14,509 bases of DNA from Hyphomicrobiales bacterium (GCA_027030295.1 JALVFB010000079.1:1-14509), one strand, 5' to 3'; shown: positions 1 to 9,676, counted from the stretch's first letter. Made by a program: numbers and translations. The notes: generated from the letters alone by a model not told the origin.

Positions 1-568
<568 letters not shown>

Positions 569-657
569 GTTCCGGCAGATGGCACGCGGGCCTGCCCCCG
601 TCAAGACGAACCGGGCGGCGCATGACGGGATTGTGCACGGCGGGAACTGTCGCGCGC

Positions 658-686
658 TTGACCGGCTGGGCTGCGCTTTCTAGGGT
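658..686 (+). promoter_or_regulatory. Candidate sigma70-type promoter of trxA
   Basis: TTGACC at 658-663 matches the -35 consensus at five of six positions. It is followed by a 17-base spacer and TAGGGT at 681-686, a weak -10 matching at three positions. Transcription would begin near 693, leaving a leader of about 57 bases before trxA. Alphaproteobacterial housekeeping promoters often keep a strong -35 with a relaxed -10, which fits. Inferred from pattern only. Confidence 0.5.
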
Positions 687-749
687 GCGGCGAGAAAAAA
701 CGGGGGAAACGTCCTCTGTTGCGGCTTTCTCAGACACAGGAGACCGATC

Positions 750-1073
750 ATGGTGGAACATGTGACCGATGCCGATTTCGAGGAGAAGGTGCTGAAGTCC
801 GACGTGCCGGTGCTGGTGGATTTCTGGGCCGAATGGTGCGCCCCCTGCCGCATGATCGCGCCGGTGCTGGACGAAATCAGCGCCGAGATGGAGGGCCGGC
901 TGAAGATCGTGAAGGTGAACGTGGACGAAAATCCCAATGCCCCGGCCACCTATGGCGTGCGCGGCATTCCCACGCTGCTGCTGGTGAAGGATGGCCAGGT
1001 GGTTTCCCAGCAGGTGGGCGCGGCGCCGAAAAACGCGATCATGAGCTGGATTGAAAGCACCCTTTCGGCCTGA
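750..1073 (+). CDS. trxA: Thioredoxin (CAPC active-site variant)
   Basis: This is a small cytoplasmic dithiol-disulfide oxidoreductase, normally reduced by thioredoxin reductase. It passes electrons to ribonucleotide reductase, methionine sulfoxide reductase and other targets. The 107 residues are the standard length of one thioredoxin fold. The redox motif is WCAPC, with cysteines 30 and 33, in the context [19 protein letters not shown]. The cis-proline is Pro74 in RGIPT, and the buried Asp in VDFWA is present. The usual motif is WCGPC; here position 31 is Ala (codon GCC, 840-842), an uncommon variant that could shift the redox potential. The ATG at 750 is set by AGGAGA at 738-743, six bases upstream. 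The gene is monocistronic, with its own promoter candidate and a strong terminator. The addA and folC neighbours seen in many alphaproteobacteria are absent here. Confidence 0.97.
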   Translation: MVEHVTDADFEEKVLKSDVPVLVDFWAEWCAPCRMIAPVLDEISAEMEGRLKIVKVNVDENPNAPATYGVRGIPTLLLVKDGQVVSQQVGAAPKNAIMSWIESTLSA

Positions 1074-1098
1074 CAAGGCCGCGGAAGGAGAGGGATGG

Positions 1099-1126
1099 CG
1101 CCGGCGCTGCCTCGCGCCGGCGTTTT
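1099..1126 (+). terminator. Rho-independent terminator of trxA
   Basis: A perfect 9-bp GC-rich stem (CGCCGGCGC at 1099-1107 and GCGCCGGCG at 1114-1122) encloses a 6-base loop and is followed by TTTT and then GTT. It begins 25 bases after the trxA stop codon. It separates trxA from the Tim44-like gene. Confidence 0.88.
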
Positions 1127-1231
1127 GTTCATTGCCGCATCTTCACGCAAGCGACTCTCCCTTTTGTCGCCGAGGCATGGTATTGAAGGAATCGCATTGC
1201 CCTGGCAGCCACGCATTTCATTGGACAGCAG

Positions 1232-1945
1232 ATGAACCAGGTATTCGACCCGATCAATCTCGTGCTGCTGGTGGTCGCCATCATCGTGGCCTGGCGGCTG
1301 TGGTCGGTGTTGGGCACGCGCACCGGGCACGAGAAACGCATCGACATCCCCCTGGGCGGCTTGTCGGGTGAAAGGTCGACGGATTCCGCATCCGCGCCGG
1401 CGGCCGAAGACGGGGAAGTGCGCTATGGCCTGCCGGAAGAGGAAAAGCCGGTATGGGAAGGTGTGGCGGAAGAAAACAGCCTGCTGGCCCGCATGCTGGA
1501 ACGCATGAAGGAGATCGCGCCCGAGTTCGATGCGCGGCATTTCCTGGAAGGGGCGAAGGTCGCTTATGAAATGATCGTCACCGCCTTCGCCAGGGGCGAC
1601 ACGAAGACGCTGAAGCCCTTGCTGGCGCCGGATGTCTATGCCGAGTTCGAGAAGGCCATCGAGGAGCGCAGGCGCCAGGGATTGGAGCAGGAGTTCGAAT
1701 TCGTCGGCCTGGACGAGGCGAAGCTCCTGCGCGCGGCGCTGAACGGCAAGGTGGCGCGCCTCACGGTGCGGTTCGTTTCCCGTGTCATAACGGTAACGCG
1801 GGATGCGGACGGCAACGTGATTTCGGGCAGTCCGGACAAGCTGGCCACGGTGAAGGACGTCTGGACGTTCGAGCGTGATCTGACCTCACGTGATCCCAAC
1901 TGGCGCCTGGTTTCCACCGAGGCGCCGGCGCAAGCGGAAAAATGA
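1232..1945 (+). CDS. Tim44/TimA-like membrane-anchored domain protein
   Basis: This is the bacterial relative of the C-terminal domain of mitochondrial Tim44, which tethers import components to the inner membrane. The Caulobacter counterpart, TimA, is membrane-associated; its exact role is uncertain, with an adaptor or lipid-binding function proposed. The 237 residues comprise an N-terminal membrane helix (about residues 9-26), then a charged low-complexity linker (about 30-85) rich in Glu, Ala and Gly. The Tim44-like fold follows at about 100-230. Recognisable family blocks are FLEGAKVAYEMIVTAFARGD (104-123), VYAEFEKAIEERRRQG (135-150), RLTVRFVSRVITVTRDADG (176-194) and VKDVWTFERDLTSRDPNW (207-224). 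The ATG at 1232 places the membrane helix at the extreme N terminus, as in the family; a GGACAG just upstream is a weak ribosome binding site. It runs convergent to fabZ with only 24 bases between stops. No clear promoter was found in 1127-1231. Confidence 0.9.
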   Translation: MNQVFDPINLVLLVVAIIVAWRLWSVLGTRTGHEKRIDIPLGGLSGERSTDSASAPAAEDGEVRYGLPEEEKPVWEGVAEENSLLARMLERMKEIAPEFDARHFLEGAKVAYEMIVTAFARGDTKTLKPLLAPDVYAEFEKAIEERRRQGLEQEFEFVGLDEAKLLRAALNGKVARLTVRFVSRVITVTRDADGNVISGSPDKLATVKDVWTFERDLTSRDPNWRLVSTEAPAQAEK

Positions 1946-1969
1946 ACGGCAGGGCAGGGCGGTGGATGC

Positions 1970-2467
1970 TCAGCCTTGCTGTTTCTGGCGCGCCGCGATC
2001 TTTTCCGGGTCTTCCGCCAGCATGGCCGAGACTTCCGCCTCGGCGCAGACGACGCCATCCACCACCGCCTTGCAATCAAACCAGTAGATATTGCGCCGTC
2101 CCTTGATGGTCTTCACCTCGAAGCGCACGGTATCCCCCGGCACCACCGGCTTGCGAAACCGCGCCTTGTCGATGGAGACGAAATAGACCAGCGAATCGGC
2201 GGCCTTGATGCCCTTGTGCGCCAGCACCATCACGCCCGCCGTCTGCGCCATGGCCTCCAGCAGCAGCACGCCGGGAAACACCGGCTTGTCCGGAAAATGC
2301 CCGGCCAGGAACGGCTCGGTGGCGGTCACGTTCTTGATGCCGACGGCGGACTTTTCGCCATCCATTTCGACGACCCGGTCGATGAGCAGCATCGGATAGC
2401 GGTGCGGCAGGATTTCCATGATCCGCTGCACGTCCGCGCTGGGCAATTCCGTCACCGGCTTGTTCAT
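1970..2467 (-). CDS. fabZ: (3R)-hydroxyacyl-[acyl-carrier-protein] dehydratase FabZ
   Basis: FabZ dehydrates (3R)-hydroxyacyl-ACP to trans-2-enoyl-ACP in type II fatty acid elongation in the cytoplasm. The 165-residue protein has one hot-dog fold. The active-site block is GHFPDKPVFPGVLLLEAMAQ, with catalytic His57 and Glu71, and it is preceded by the family start ILPHRYPMLLIDR. It is last in the minus-strand block, 27 bases after bamA and presumably co-transcribed with it. In many Gram-negative bacteria fabZ sits between lpxD and lpxA. Neither is present here: a convergent Tim44-like gene follows at once. No intrinsic terminator is visible past the stop codon, so the transcript probably reads into the Tim44-like gene's 3' end or ends by Rho. 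Confidence 0.97.
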   Translation of the reverse strand: MNKPVTELPSADVQRIMEILPHRYPMLLIDRVVEMDGEKSAVGIKNVTATEPFLAGHFPDKPVFPGVLLLEAMAQTAGVMVLAHKGIKAADSLVYFVSIDKARFRKPVVPGDTVRFEVKTIKGRRNIYWFDCKAVVDGVVCAEAEVSAMLAEDPEKIAARQKQQG

Positions 2468-2494
2468 GTCTTTCCGTTCCGAGGAGCTTGCGGG

Positions 2495-4867
2495 TCAGAA
2501 GCGGGTTCCCATGCCGAACTGCACGAGTTCTTCCTTGTCCCAGCTGGCCTTCTTGACGGCATAGGCCACGTCCAGGCGCAGCGGCCCCAGAGGCGACTTC
2601 CAGAGCACGCCGGCGCCGACGGAAGCGCGGAACACCGCCTTGTCCCGCACATTGGCGCCAGGCGCGTCGAACACGGTGCCGAAGTCGGTGAACACGGCGC
2701 CCGTCAGCCCCAGGCTTTCCGGCAGCCCCAGCGGGAAAATGACCTCCAGCGTGCCAATGGCATAGGTCTTGCCACCCACGGCATTCCCGGCCGTATCCCG
2801 CGGCCCCACGCCGGAAGTCTCGAACCCGCGAAACGACGGGCCGCCCTTCTGGAACCGGTCGTTCACCCGCAGACGGTCGCCATTCCAGGCGAACACATGC
2901 CCCGCCGTGCCCTTCAGCTTCAGGATGACGCCATCGACGAACATCGGCATGAAATAATAGCCGGCCAGCTCGGAGCGGACATAATGCACCGTGCCGCCCA
3001 GGCCCGCCACGTCCACCGCCGCCTGCACGCGGAAGCCGGATGTCGGATCGGCCGGGTTGTCCAGCCTGTCCATCACATAGGTGGCGCCAAGGGTGGAAAT
3101 CCATTCCTTGCCCAGGCTGTCACAAACCGCCGGCGAATAGTTTCCGGCATCGGGATCGCAGATATTGATGGTGCCGTCACCATCGGAATCCTTTTTCCCG
3201 TCGTTGCTCGCGGTGGTGTCGCGATAGGTGAACCGGTAGCGCGTATAGAGGGTCTGGTAGTCATCCAGCGAGAAATTGGCGCGCAGGCCGAATCCCACGT
3301 CGTTCGTCCGATAATCGGACTGTTTCTTCAAATCGGTGCGGTTGCCGAACAGGTCGAAGCCGGCGGCCATGTTGTAGCCCAGGAAATACGGCTCGGTGTA
3401 GCTGAAGTTGAGCGACTGCCGCTTGAAGGACAGCGAGGTCTTCAGGCTCAGCTGCCGCCCGGTGCCCATGAAGTTGCGCTCGGTGATGTCGCCGGAGAGC
3501 ACCGGCCCCTTTTCCATGGTGGAAAAGCCGATGGAGGCGTGCAGGCTGCCGGTGGACTTCTCCATCACCTTGATGATCAGGACCAGCCGGTCGGGCGCGC
3601 TGCCCGGGATTTCCTGAAAATCGATTTTCTGGAAGAAATCCAGCGCCGTCAGCCGCCGCCTGGCCCTGTCCAGCAGCACCCGGTTGTAGGCGTCGCCCTC
3701 GGCGATGCGCAGCTCGCGCCGGATGACCTCCTCGCGGGTGCGGGTGTTGCCGACGATCTCGATGCGCTCGATATAGACGCGCGGCCCTTCCTGCACCTTG
3801 TAGGTGATGTTCAGCCTGCGCGCCTCCGCGTCACGCTCGATCTCCGGACGCACCTTGGCGAAGGCGAAGCCCTCGCGCGCCGCCTCCAGCGCGATCTTCT
3901 CCACGCTCTTGTCCACTTCCGAGGCGTCGTAGATCTCGCCCGGACGGGTTTCCATGAGCTTTTGCAGCCTGCGCGGGTCCAGGTCCGTTTCCGTGGCGTC
4001 CACCGCCACGTCGCCGATGCGATATTGCGGCCCTTCCTCGATGGTGAAGGTGACGATGAAACTTTCGCCGTCCGGCGCCAGCTCGGCATTGGCGTCCAGG
4101 ATCTGCACATCGGCGAAACCGTGCTTCAGATAGAACCGGCGCAGCAGCTCCTTGTCGTAGGCCAGGCGGTCCGGGTCGTAACGGTCGCGGGTGGAGAAGA
4201 ATTTCCACCATGCATGTTCGGAGGTGGTGATGACGTCCTTCAGCTTGCTGTCGGAAAAGGCCTTGTTGCCGACGAAGCGGATGGTGGCCACCCGCGTGGC
4301 CTTGCCTTCGTTGATCTTGAAGATCAGATCGACGGTGTTGTTGCCGCGGCGGATGATCTGCGGCTCCACCTGCACGTTGTAATAGCCGGAACGCCGATAG
4401 ACATTGACGATCCGCTCCACGTCCGCCTGCACCCGCGCCCGGGTCAGCATGGCGCGGTCGTGCAGCTGCACTTCCTTGGCCAGATCCTTGTCGGAAACCT
4501 CGCGGTTGCCTTCGAAGCGCACGCGATTGATCATCGGGTTTTCCACCACCCGCACCACCAGGGCGTTGCCACGGCGCAGGATCTGCACATCGGAAAACAG
4601 CCCGGTCTGAAACAGGCTTTTCAGCGAGGCGTCGATGCGCGCGGGATCGAACGGATCGCCGGGCTTCAGCTGCAGATAGGCCAGGATGGCCTCCCGCTCC
4701 ACCCGCTGGTTGCCTTCCACCACGATGCGCTGCACCACCTGGGCCTGGGCAGTGGTGAGCATGGCGGACATCCCCGTCACCGGCACGGAAAGAATCAGCG
4801 CCAGCGCCAGACGGCTGACCGCGAAATGGGCGGCAAGCCCCCGCTTGTTCTTGTTATCTCTGGTCAT
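2495..4867 (-). CDS. bamA: Outer membrane protein assembly factor BamA
   Basis: BamA is the essential Omp85-family barrel that folds and inserts beta-barrel proteins into the outer membrane. The 790-residue precursor has a signal peptide with a positive start (TRDNKNKR), a hydrophobic stretch and a likely cleavage after AQA near residue 43. Five POTRA domains follow, at about 43-110, 111-188, 189-280, 281-362 and 363-439. Their starts are marked by repeated blocks such as IVVEGNQ, VRFEGN, IRFVGN and IEIVGNTRT. A 16-strand barrel occupies about 440-790. The barrel contains the conserved loop-6 motif as SFRGFE and ends in a C-terminal Phe beta-signal (FGMGTRF). Residues 560-571 form an unusual calcium-loop-like insertion beside Cys570 and Cys582. 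The ATG at 4867 is supported by the complete signal peptide, though its ribosome binding site (AAAAGG) is weak. It follows rseP after a 166-base gap with a candidate promoter. skp and lpxD, common partners downstream, are missing. Confidence 0.97.
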   Translation of the reverse strand: MTRDNKNKRGLAAHFAVSRLALALILSVPVTGMSAMLTTAQAQVVQRIVVEGNQRVEREAILAYLQLKPGDPFDPARIDASLKSLFQTGLFSDVQILRRGNALVVRVVENPMINRVRFEGNREVSDKDLAKEVQLHDRAMLTRARVQADVERIVNVYRRSGYYNVQVEPQIIRRGNNTVDLIFKINEGKATRVATIRFVGNKAFSDSKLKDVITTSEHAWWKFFSTRDRYDPDRLAYDKELLRRFYLKHGFADVQILDANAELAPDGESFIVTFTIEEGPQYRIGDVAVDATETDLDPRRLQKLMETRPGEIYDASEVDKSVEKIALEAAREGFAFAKVRPEIERDAEARRLNITYKVQEGPRVYIERIEIVGNTRTREEVIRRELRIAEGDAYNRVLLDRARRRLTALDFFQKIDFQEIPGSAPDRLVLIIKVMEKSTGSLHASIGFSTMEKGPVLSGDITERNFMGTGRQLSLKTSLSFKRQSLNFSYTEPYFLGYNMAAGFDLFGNRTDLKKQSDYRTNDVGFGLRANFSLDDYQTLYTRYRFTYRDTTASNDGKKDSDGDGTINICDPDAGNYSPAVCDSLGKEWISTLGATYVMDRLDNPADPTSGFRVQAAVDVAGLGGTVHYVRSELAGYYFMPMFVDGVILKLKGTAGHVFAWNGDRLRVNDRFQKGGPSFRGFETSGVGPRDTAGNAVGGKTYAIGTLEVIFPLGLPESLGLTGAVFTDFGTVFDAPGANVRDKAVFRASVGAGVLWKSPLGPLRLDVAYAVKKASWDKEELVQFGMGTRF
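3122..3190 (-). other. Calcium-loop-like motif and cysteine pair within BamA barrel
   Basis: BamA residues 560-571 read DSDGDGTINICD, a perfect DxDxDGxxxxxD pattern as in EF-hand, dockerin or thrombospondin type 3 loops: Asp at positions 1, 3, 5 and 12, Gly at 6, Ile at 8. It is followed by a second cysteine at 582, which could pair with Cys570. The segment lies between predicted strands in the middle of the barrel, where a surface loop is expected. Calcium binding is an inference from the motif alone. Confidence 0.55.
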
Positions 4868-4945
4868 CAGCGTTGCCTTTTCCGCTTTTGGCAGAATGCC
4901 CGCGGCCCCGAATCGGCGCCGTTTCCCCCCTGACAGACAGCCGAT

Positions 4946-4974
4946 GTTTTACGGCCTTTTCAAGCCCGTTGCAA
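4946..4974 (-). promoter_or_regulatory. Candidate promoter of bamA-fabZ
   Basis: Reading the minus strand, TTGCAA (4974 to 4969) is followed after 17 bases by TAAAAC (4951 to 4946). Each matches the sigma70 consensus at four of six positions. The site sits in a locally AT-richer part of the 166-base rseP-bamA gap. It would give a leader of about 70 bases. No strong stress-sigma motif was recognised nearby. Confidence 0.35.
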
Positions 4975-5033
4975 ACCCGATGCGGAGAATTTTGCGGATT
5001 CGCTTTACAATGTCTTAAGCATGCAACACCCCC

Positions 5034-6167
5034 TCAGTTCCGGCTGAAAAGATGCACGATGTCATTGAACGTGGCCACCAGCATCAGCGCCAGCACCAGC
5101 GCCAGCCCGATGCGAAAGCCAACCTCCTGCGCGCTTTCGCTCAAGGGTTTGCCGCGCACCGCCTCGATGGCGTAGTAGAGCAGATGCCCGCCATCCAGCA
5201 TCGGGATGGGAAACAGGTTGATCAGCCCGATGCTCACCGACAGCACCGCCGCCAGCTGCACCAGCGACAGCCAGGAGGTCTGCGCCGCCTTTTTCGACAT
5301 CTGGGCGATGCGAATGGGCCCGGCCAGCTGATCGGTGCTCTGCCGCCCCACGATCATCTGTTTCAGATACAGCATGGTGCCGGATATGATGCGCCAGGTC
5401 GATTGCGTCCCCAGCGCCAGCGCTTCCAGCGGCCCCTTGCGCTCGAAACGGACGCCGCCGGCGGCGTCATGCGTCACCCCCAGAAAGCCGATGCGTATCT
5501 TGCCGCCAAGGCCGTCCGGCACTTCCCGTTCGCCCAGCTTCACCCGCAAGTTCAGCCGTTTGCCGTCGCGTTCCACGACCAAGTTCGCTTCCTCGCCCGG
5601 ACGCATGGAGACGATGCGGCTGATGTCGAGGAAGCTGTCGATGCGCTCGCCATTGATGGAAACGATGCGGTCGCCGGGCCGGATCCCTGCCTTTTCCGCC
5701 GGTGAATTCTCCATCACCTGGCTCACCACCGGCTCCAGCACCGGCACCCCGGCCATGGAATACAGGCCGGCGAAGATGAGAATGGCGAGAATGAAATTGG
5801 CGAACGGCCCCGCCGCCACGATGAGCGCCCGCTGCCACAGCGGCTTGGCGTGAAAACTGCCCGGATCACGCGTCGCCTCCTGCGACGGCATGGAGGCGGC
5901 GTTTTCATCGCCTTCGAATTTCACATACCCTCCCAGCGGCAGCCAGCCGATTTTCCAGCGCGTGCCGTGCCTGTCCGTCCAGCCGGCGATCTCGCGCCCG
6001 AAGCCGATGGAAAAGCTCTGCACCTTCACGCCGAAATGCCGCGCCACGGCGAAATGCCCCAGCTCGTGAAAGAACACGATGACGGTCATCACCACCAGAA
6101 ACGGCAGGATGAACGTGACCGCGCCATACAGGGAAGAGAAGGGTGCCAGCAGCACCGAAATGTCCAT
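5034..6167 (-). CDS. rseP: Site-2 zinc metalloprotease RseP
   Basis: RseP is an inner-membrane intramembrane protease of the S2P/M50 family. It cuts anti-sigma factors and remnant signal peptides within the membrane. The 377 residues show the zinc motif HELGH at 34-38 in the first membrane helix, with His34, Glu35 and His38. The conserved IGWLPLGGYVKF segment lies at 73-84. One PDZ domain spans about 145-215, and the third metal ligand is Asp325 in NLFPIPMLDGGH (317-328). Further membrane helices lie around 115-140, 300-320 and 350-370. A single PDZ domain is usual in alphaproteobacteria, whereas E. coli RseP has two. It follows dxr by 71 bases and precedes bamA, the conserved dxr-rseP-bamA order. 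The cognate anti-sigma factor is not in this window. Confidence 0.96.
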   Translation of the reverse strand: MDISVLLAPFSSLYGAVTFILPFLVVMTVIVFFHELGHFAVARHFGVKVQSFSIGFGREIAGWTDRHGTRWKIGWLPLGGYVKFEGDENAASMPSQEATRDPGSFHAKPLWQRALIVAAGPFANFILAILIFAGLYSMAGVPVLEPVVSQVMENSPAEKAGIRPGDRIVSINGERIDSFLDISRIVSMRPGEEANLVVERDGKRLNLRVKLGEREVPDGLGGKIRIGFLGVTHDAAGGVRFERKGPLEALALGTQSTWRIISGTMLYLKQMIVGRQSTDQLAGPIRIAQMSKKAAQTSWLSLVQLAAVLSVSIGLINLFPIPMLDGGHLLYYAIEAVRGKPLSESAQEVGFRIGLALVLALMLVATFNDIVHLFSRN

Positions 6168-6173
6168 GCCTTA

Positions 6174-6179
6174 CCTCCC
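6174..6179 (-). promoter_or_regulatory. Strong ribosome binding site of rseP
   Basis: On the minus strand GGGAGG lies six bases before the rseP ATG. It is the clearest Shine-Dalgarno sequence in the block and fixes the rseP start at 6167. Confidence 0.8.
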
Positions 6180-6238
6180 GGACAAGACTGCCTCCGCCGC
6201 ATTCTCGCGCCGCATTGGGGCGGGAATGGGAAACGGGG

Positions 6239-7413
<1,175 letters not shown>

Positions 7414-7417
<4 letters not shown>

Positions 7418-8286
7418 GGCCACCCCCACAGCTTGAACAGGCCGCAACCGGCGTCATGCAGCGTGCCGGTGGCCAGCGCGCCGATGATGAGCGCCAGCAC
7501 GGCCGCCGCCACCAGCCCGTCCACCCGGTCGAGGATGCCGCCATGGCCGGGAATGAGCGTGCCCGAATCCTTTACTCCGAAGCGTCGCTTCATGGCGCTT
7601 TCATACAGATCGCCGAACTGCTCGAATCCGCCCAGCAGCGCGCCGATGAGAAACAGCGGCCCCGCCGGCCACCCGCCAACCAGGGCGAAAACGCCCCCCG
7701 CCAGCGCGCCGCCGGCCACGGCGCCGAAAAAGCCGCTCCAGGTCTTTTTCGGCGAGATGCGCGGCGCGAATTTCGGCCCGCCCAGCGCCCGGCCGGTGAA
7801 ATAGGCCAGGCTGTCGGCGCTCCACACCACCGCGAACAGGAAGAAGATGGCAGAGGCCCCGCACGTCGGCGAAGCCCGGAGCGCCATCATCGCCAGCGCC
7901 GCCGCCGCGATGTAGAGCGGTCCCGTCACGTGATGGATGGTAAAGCCGCGCAACGCCCGCGCCGTCAGCCACAGCGAGGCCAGCCACGCCAGCCCCGCCA
8001 GCGACAGAAACAGCCCCGCCTTCTGCGGCCAGGCGCCCGCCAGCAGTCCGCTGACGCCGGCGACGACATGCAGCACGAACTGCCGGGTTTCGCCGCCATG
8101 CACGATATCCACCCATTCCCGCGCCATCAGCGCCACGCCGGCCAGCAGCAGCAGGCCGAACCATGCGCCCCCGGCCCACGCCGCCAGCAACACCAGCGGC
8201 GCCAGCGCCAGCGCCGCCAGCAGCCGCGTGCGCAGATCTCCGCTCACGGCGGGGGAGGGGGCCGGATTGTCGTTCACCCTGCCCAT
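7414..8286 (-). CDS. cdsA: Phosphatidate cytidylyltransferase (CDP-diglyceride synthase)
   Basis: CdsA makes CDP-diacylglycerol from phosphatidic acid and CTP at the inner membrane, the entry point to all its phospholipids. The 290-residue protein is mostly hydrophobic, with about eight membrane helices. It carries the CDS family signature near the C terminus at about 230-256: SAMKRRFGVKDSG followed by TLIPGHGGILDRVD, with the conserved KRxxxxKD, PGHGG and DRxD elements. Just before it the usual SQxGDLxES block reads EQFGDLYES, with Glu in place of Ser. This is a small departure outside the metal-binding aspartates. The gene starts nine bases after uppS and overlaps dxr by four bases, the usual uppS-cdsA-dxr order. 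Confidence 0.96.
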
Positions 8287-8295
8287 GCGGCCCCG

Positions 8296-9081
8296 CTACT
8301 TCGCCTGCCCGGCCTTGGCCGGTTGCGCCGCCGGGCCAAGCCCGCCGAAGCGGCGCTCCCGCCGGGCGTATTCCATCAACACGCGCTGAAACGACAGCTC
8401 GTCGAAATCCGGCCAGTATTCCGGCAGGAACACCAGCTCCGCATAGGCGCTCTGCCACAGCAGGAAGTTGGACAGCCGCTGTTCGTTGCCGGTGCGCACC
8501 AGCAGGTCGGGATCGGGCAGGTCGGGCGCGAACAGATGCCGCCCGATCGCTTCCGGCGTGATGTCTTCCGGCGCCATTTCGCCGCGCGCCACCTTCTCGG
8601 CCAGCTTGCGCGCGGCGGTGGCGATTTCCTGTCGCCCGCCATAGTTGAAGGCCACCGCCAGCGTCAGGCCCGTGTTGGCCGCGGTGAGCCGTTCGCAACG
8701 CTCCAGCAGCGCCACGATGTCTTCCGAGAGTCCGGCGCGCGAACCGATGATGCGAATACGCACGTTGCGCCGGTGCAGGTCGGCCACGTCGCGCTCCACG
8801 AAGCGGCGCAGCAGCGAAAACAGGTAGTCCACCTCCGCCTTCGGTCGCGACCAGTTTTCCGACGAGAAGGAATAGATGGTGAGCACCTCCACGCCGAAAT
8901 GATCCGCCGCCCTGACCGCCCGGCGCACCGCCTCCACCCCGGCCTTGTGCCCCAGTGAGCGCGGCAGCCCGCGCGCGCGCGCCCAGCGGCCGTTGCCGTC
9001 CATGATGATGGCCACGTGCCGGGGCACCGCGCCAAGGGCGGCGGGTGGCAGCAGGTCGGAACTGTCCGTGCGGCGGCTCAT
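8296..9081 (-). CDS. uppS: Undecaprenyl diphosphate synthase (cis-prenyltransferase)
   Basis: UppS condenses eight isopentenyl diphosphates onto farnesyl diphosphate to give the C55 carrier used for peptidoglycan and surface polysaccharides. The 261 residues contain [13 protein letters not shown] with catalytic Asp28, [22 protein letters not shown] and the C-terminal diphosphate-binding motif [20 protein letters not shown]. In the last, Arg196, Arg202, Ser204 and Glu215 match the expected ligands. Asn at the third position after Arg196 replaces the more usual Gly. The C-terminal 20 residues are Pro-, Ala- and Gly-rich and not conserved. It lies 22 bases after frr. The ribosome binding site is weak, so translation may depend on coupling to frr. 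Confidence 0.97.
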   Translation of the reverse strand: MSRRTDSSDLLPPAALGAVPRHVAIIMDGNGRWARARGLPRSLGHKAGVEAVRRAVRAADHFGVEVLTIYSFSSENWSRPKAEVDYLFSLLRRFVERDVADLHRRNVRIRIIGSRAGLSEDIVALLERCERLTAANTGLTLAVAFNYGGRQEIATAARKLAEKVARGEMAPEDITPEAIGRHLFAPDLPDPDLLVRTGNEQRLSNFLLWQSAYAELVFLPEYWPDFDELSFQRVLMEYARRERRFGGLGPAAQPAKAGQAK

Positions 9082-9103
9082 GGCGAATGGCGGAGGAACA
9101 GGG

Positions 9104-9670
9104 CTAGACCTGCGTGATTTCCGCGTCCTTCTTTTCCAGCAGCTCGTCGATCTGCTTGATGAACCTGTCGGTCATTTTCTGCACCTCGTCGGCCAGGCGG
9201 CGGGCGTCGTCCTCGCTTATGGCGTGTTCCTTCTCCATCTTCTTCAGAACGTCCATGCCGTCGCGCCGCACGTTGCGCACCGCCACCCGCGCCTGCTCGG
9301 CATACTGGTGCGCCACCCGCGAAAGCTCCTTGCGGCGCTCCGCGGAAAGCTCCGGAATGGGCACGCGGATGACGTTGCCCTGCGTTTGCGGGTTCAGGCC
9401 GAGGCCGGAATCGCGAATGGCCTTTTCCACCGCCGAAACCAGCGACTGATCCCACACCTGCACGGAAAGCAGCCGCGGCTCCGGCACCGTGATGGCCGCC
9501 ACCTGGTTGAGCGGCATCTTGCCGCCATAGGCGTTCACCTGCACCGGCTCCAGCAGCGAAACCGAAGCCCGGCCGGTGCGCAGCCCGGCGAATTCCTCCT
9601 TCAGCACCTTCACCGCGCCTTCCATGCGGCGCTTCAGGTCGTTCATGTCCAGCGCGTCGCTATCGGCCAT
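9104..9670 (-). CDS. frr: Ribosome recycling factor
   Basis: Frr, together with EF-G, splits the post-termination ribosome. The 188 residues are close to the family's usual 185. They show the tRNA-shaped fold's hallmarks: LRTGRAS at 30-36, [20 protein letters not shown] (43-62), [18 protein letters not shown] (99-116) and [10 protein letters not shown] near 128-137, which binds 23S rRNA. An upstream in-frame start at 9694 would add MKRGRERI, which reads through the ribosome binding site. The ATG at 9670 with AGGGAG six bases upstream is therefore the better choice. The pyrH-frr pair is conserved in nearly all bacteria. Confidence 0.97.
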   Translation of the reverse strand: MADSDALDMNDLKRRMEGAVKVLKEEFAGLRTGRASVSLLEPVQVNAYGGKMPLNQVAAITVPEPRLLSVQVWDQSLVSAVEKAIRDSGLGLNPQTQGNVIRVPIPELSAERRKELSRVAHQYAEQARVAVRNVRRDGMDVLKKMEKEHAISEDDARRLADEVQKMTDRFIKQIDELLEKKDAEITQV

Positions 9671-9676
9671 GATCCG

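Noticed and set aside
1976..4933. A 985-codon open frame on the plus strand opposite fabZ and bamA
   Set aside because: It is antisense to two clearly recognised genes, is rich in His, Arg, Gly and Gln as expected for a GC-rich shadow frame, and matches no family I recognise.
8970..8982. Alternating CG tract that could form Z-DNA or slip
   Set aside because: It encodes the conserved WARARGLPR segment of uppS in GC-rich codons, so coding constraint explains it and no frame disruption is seen.
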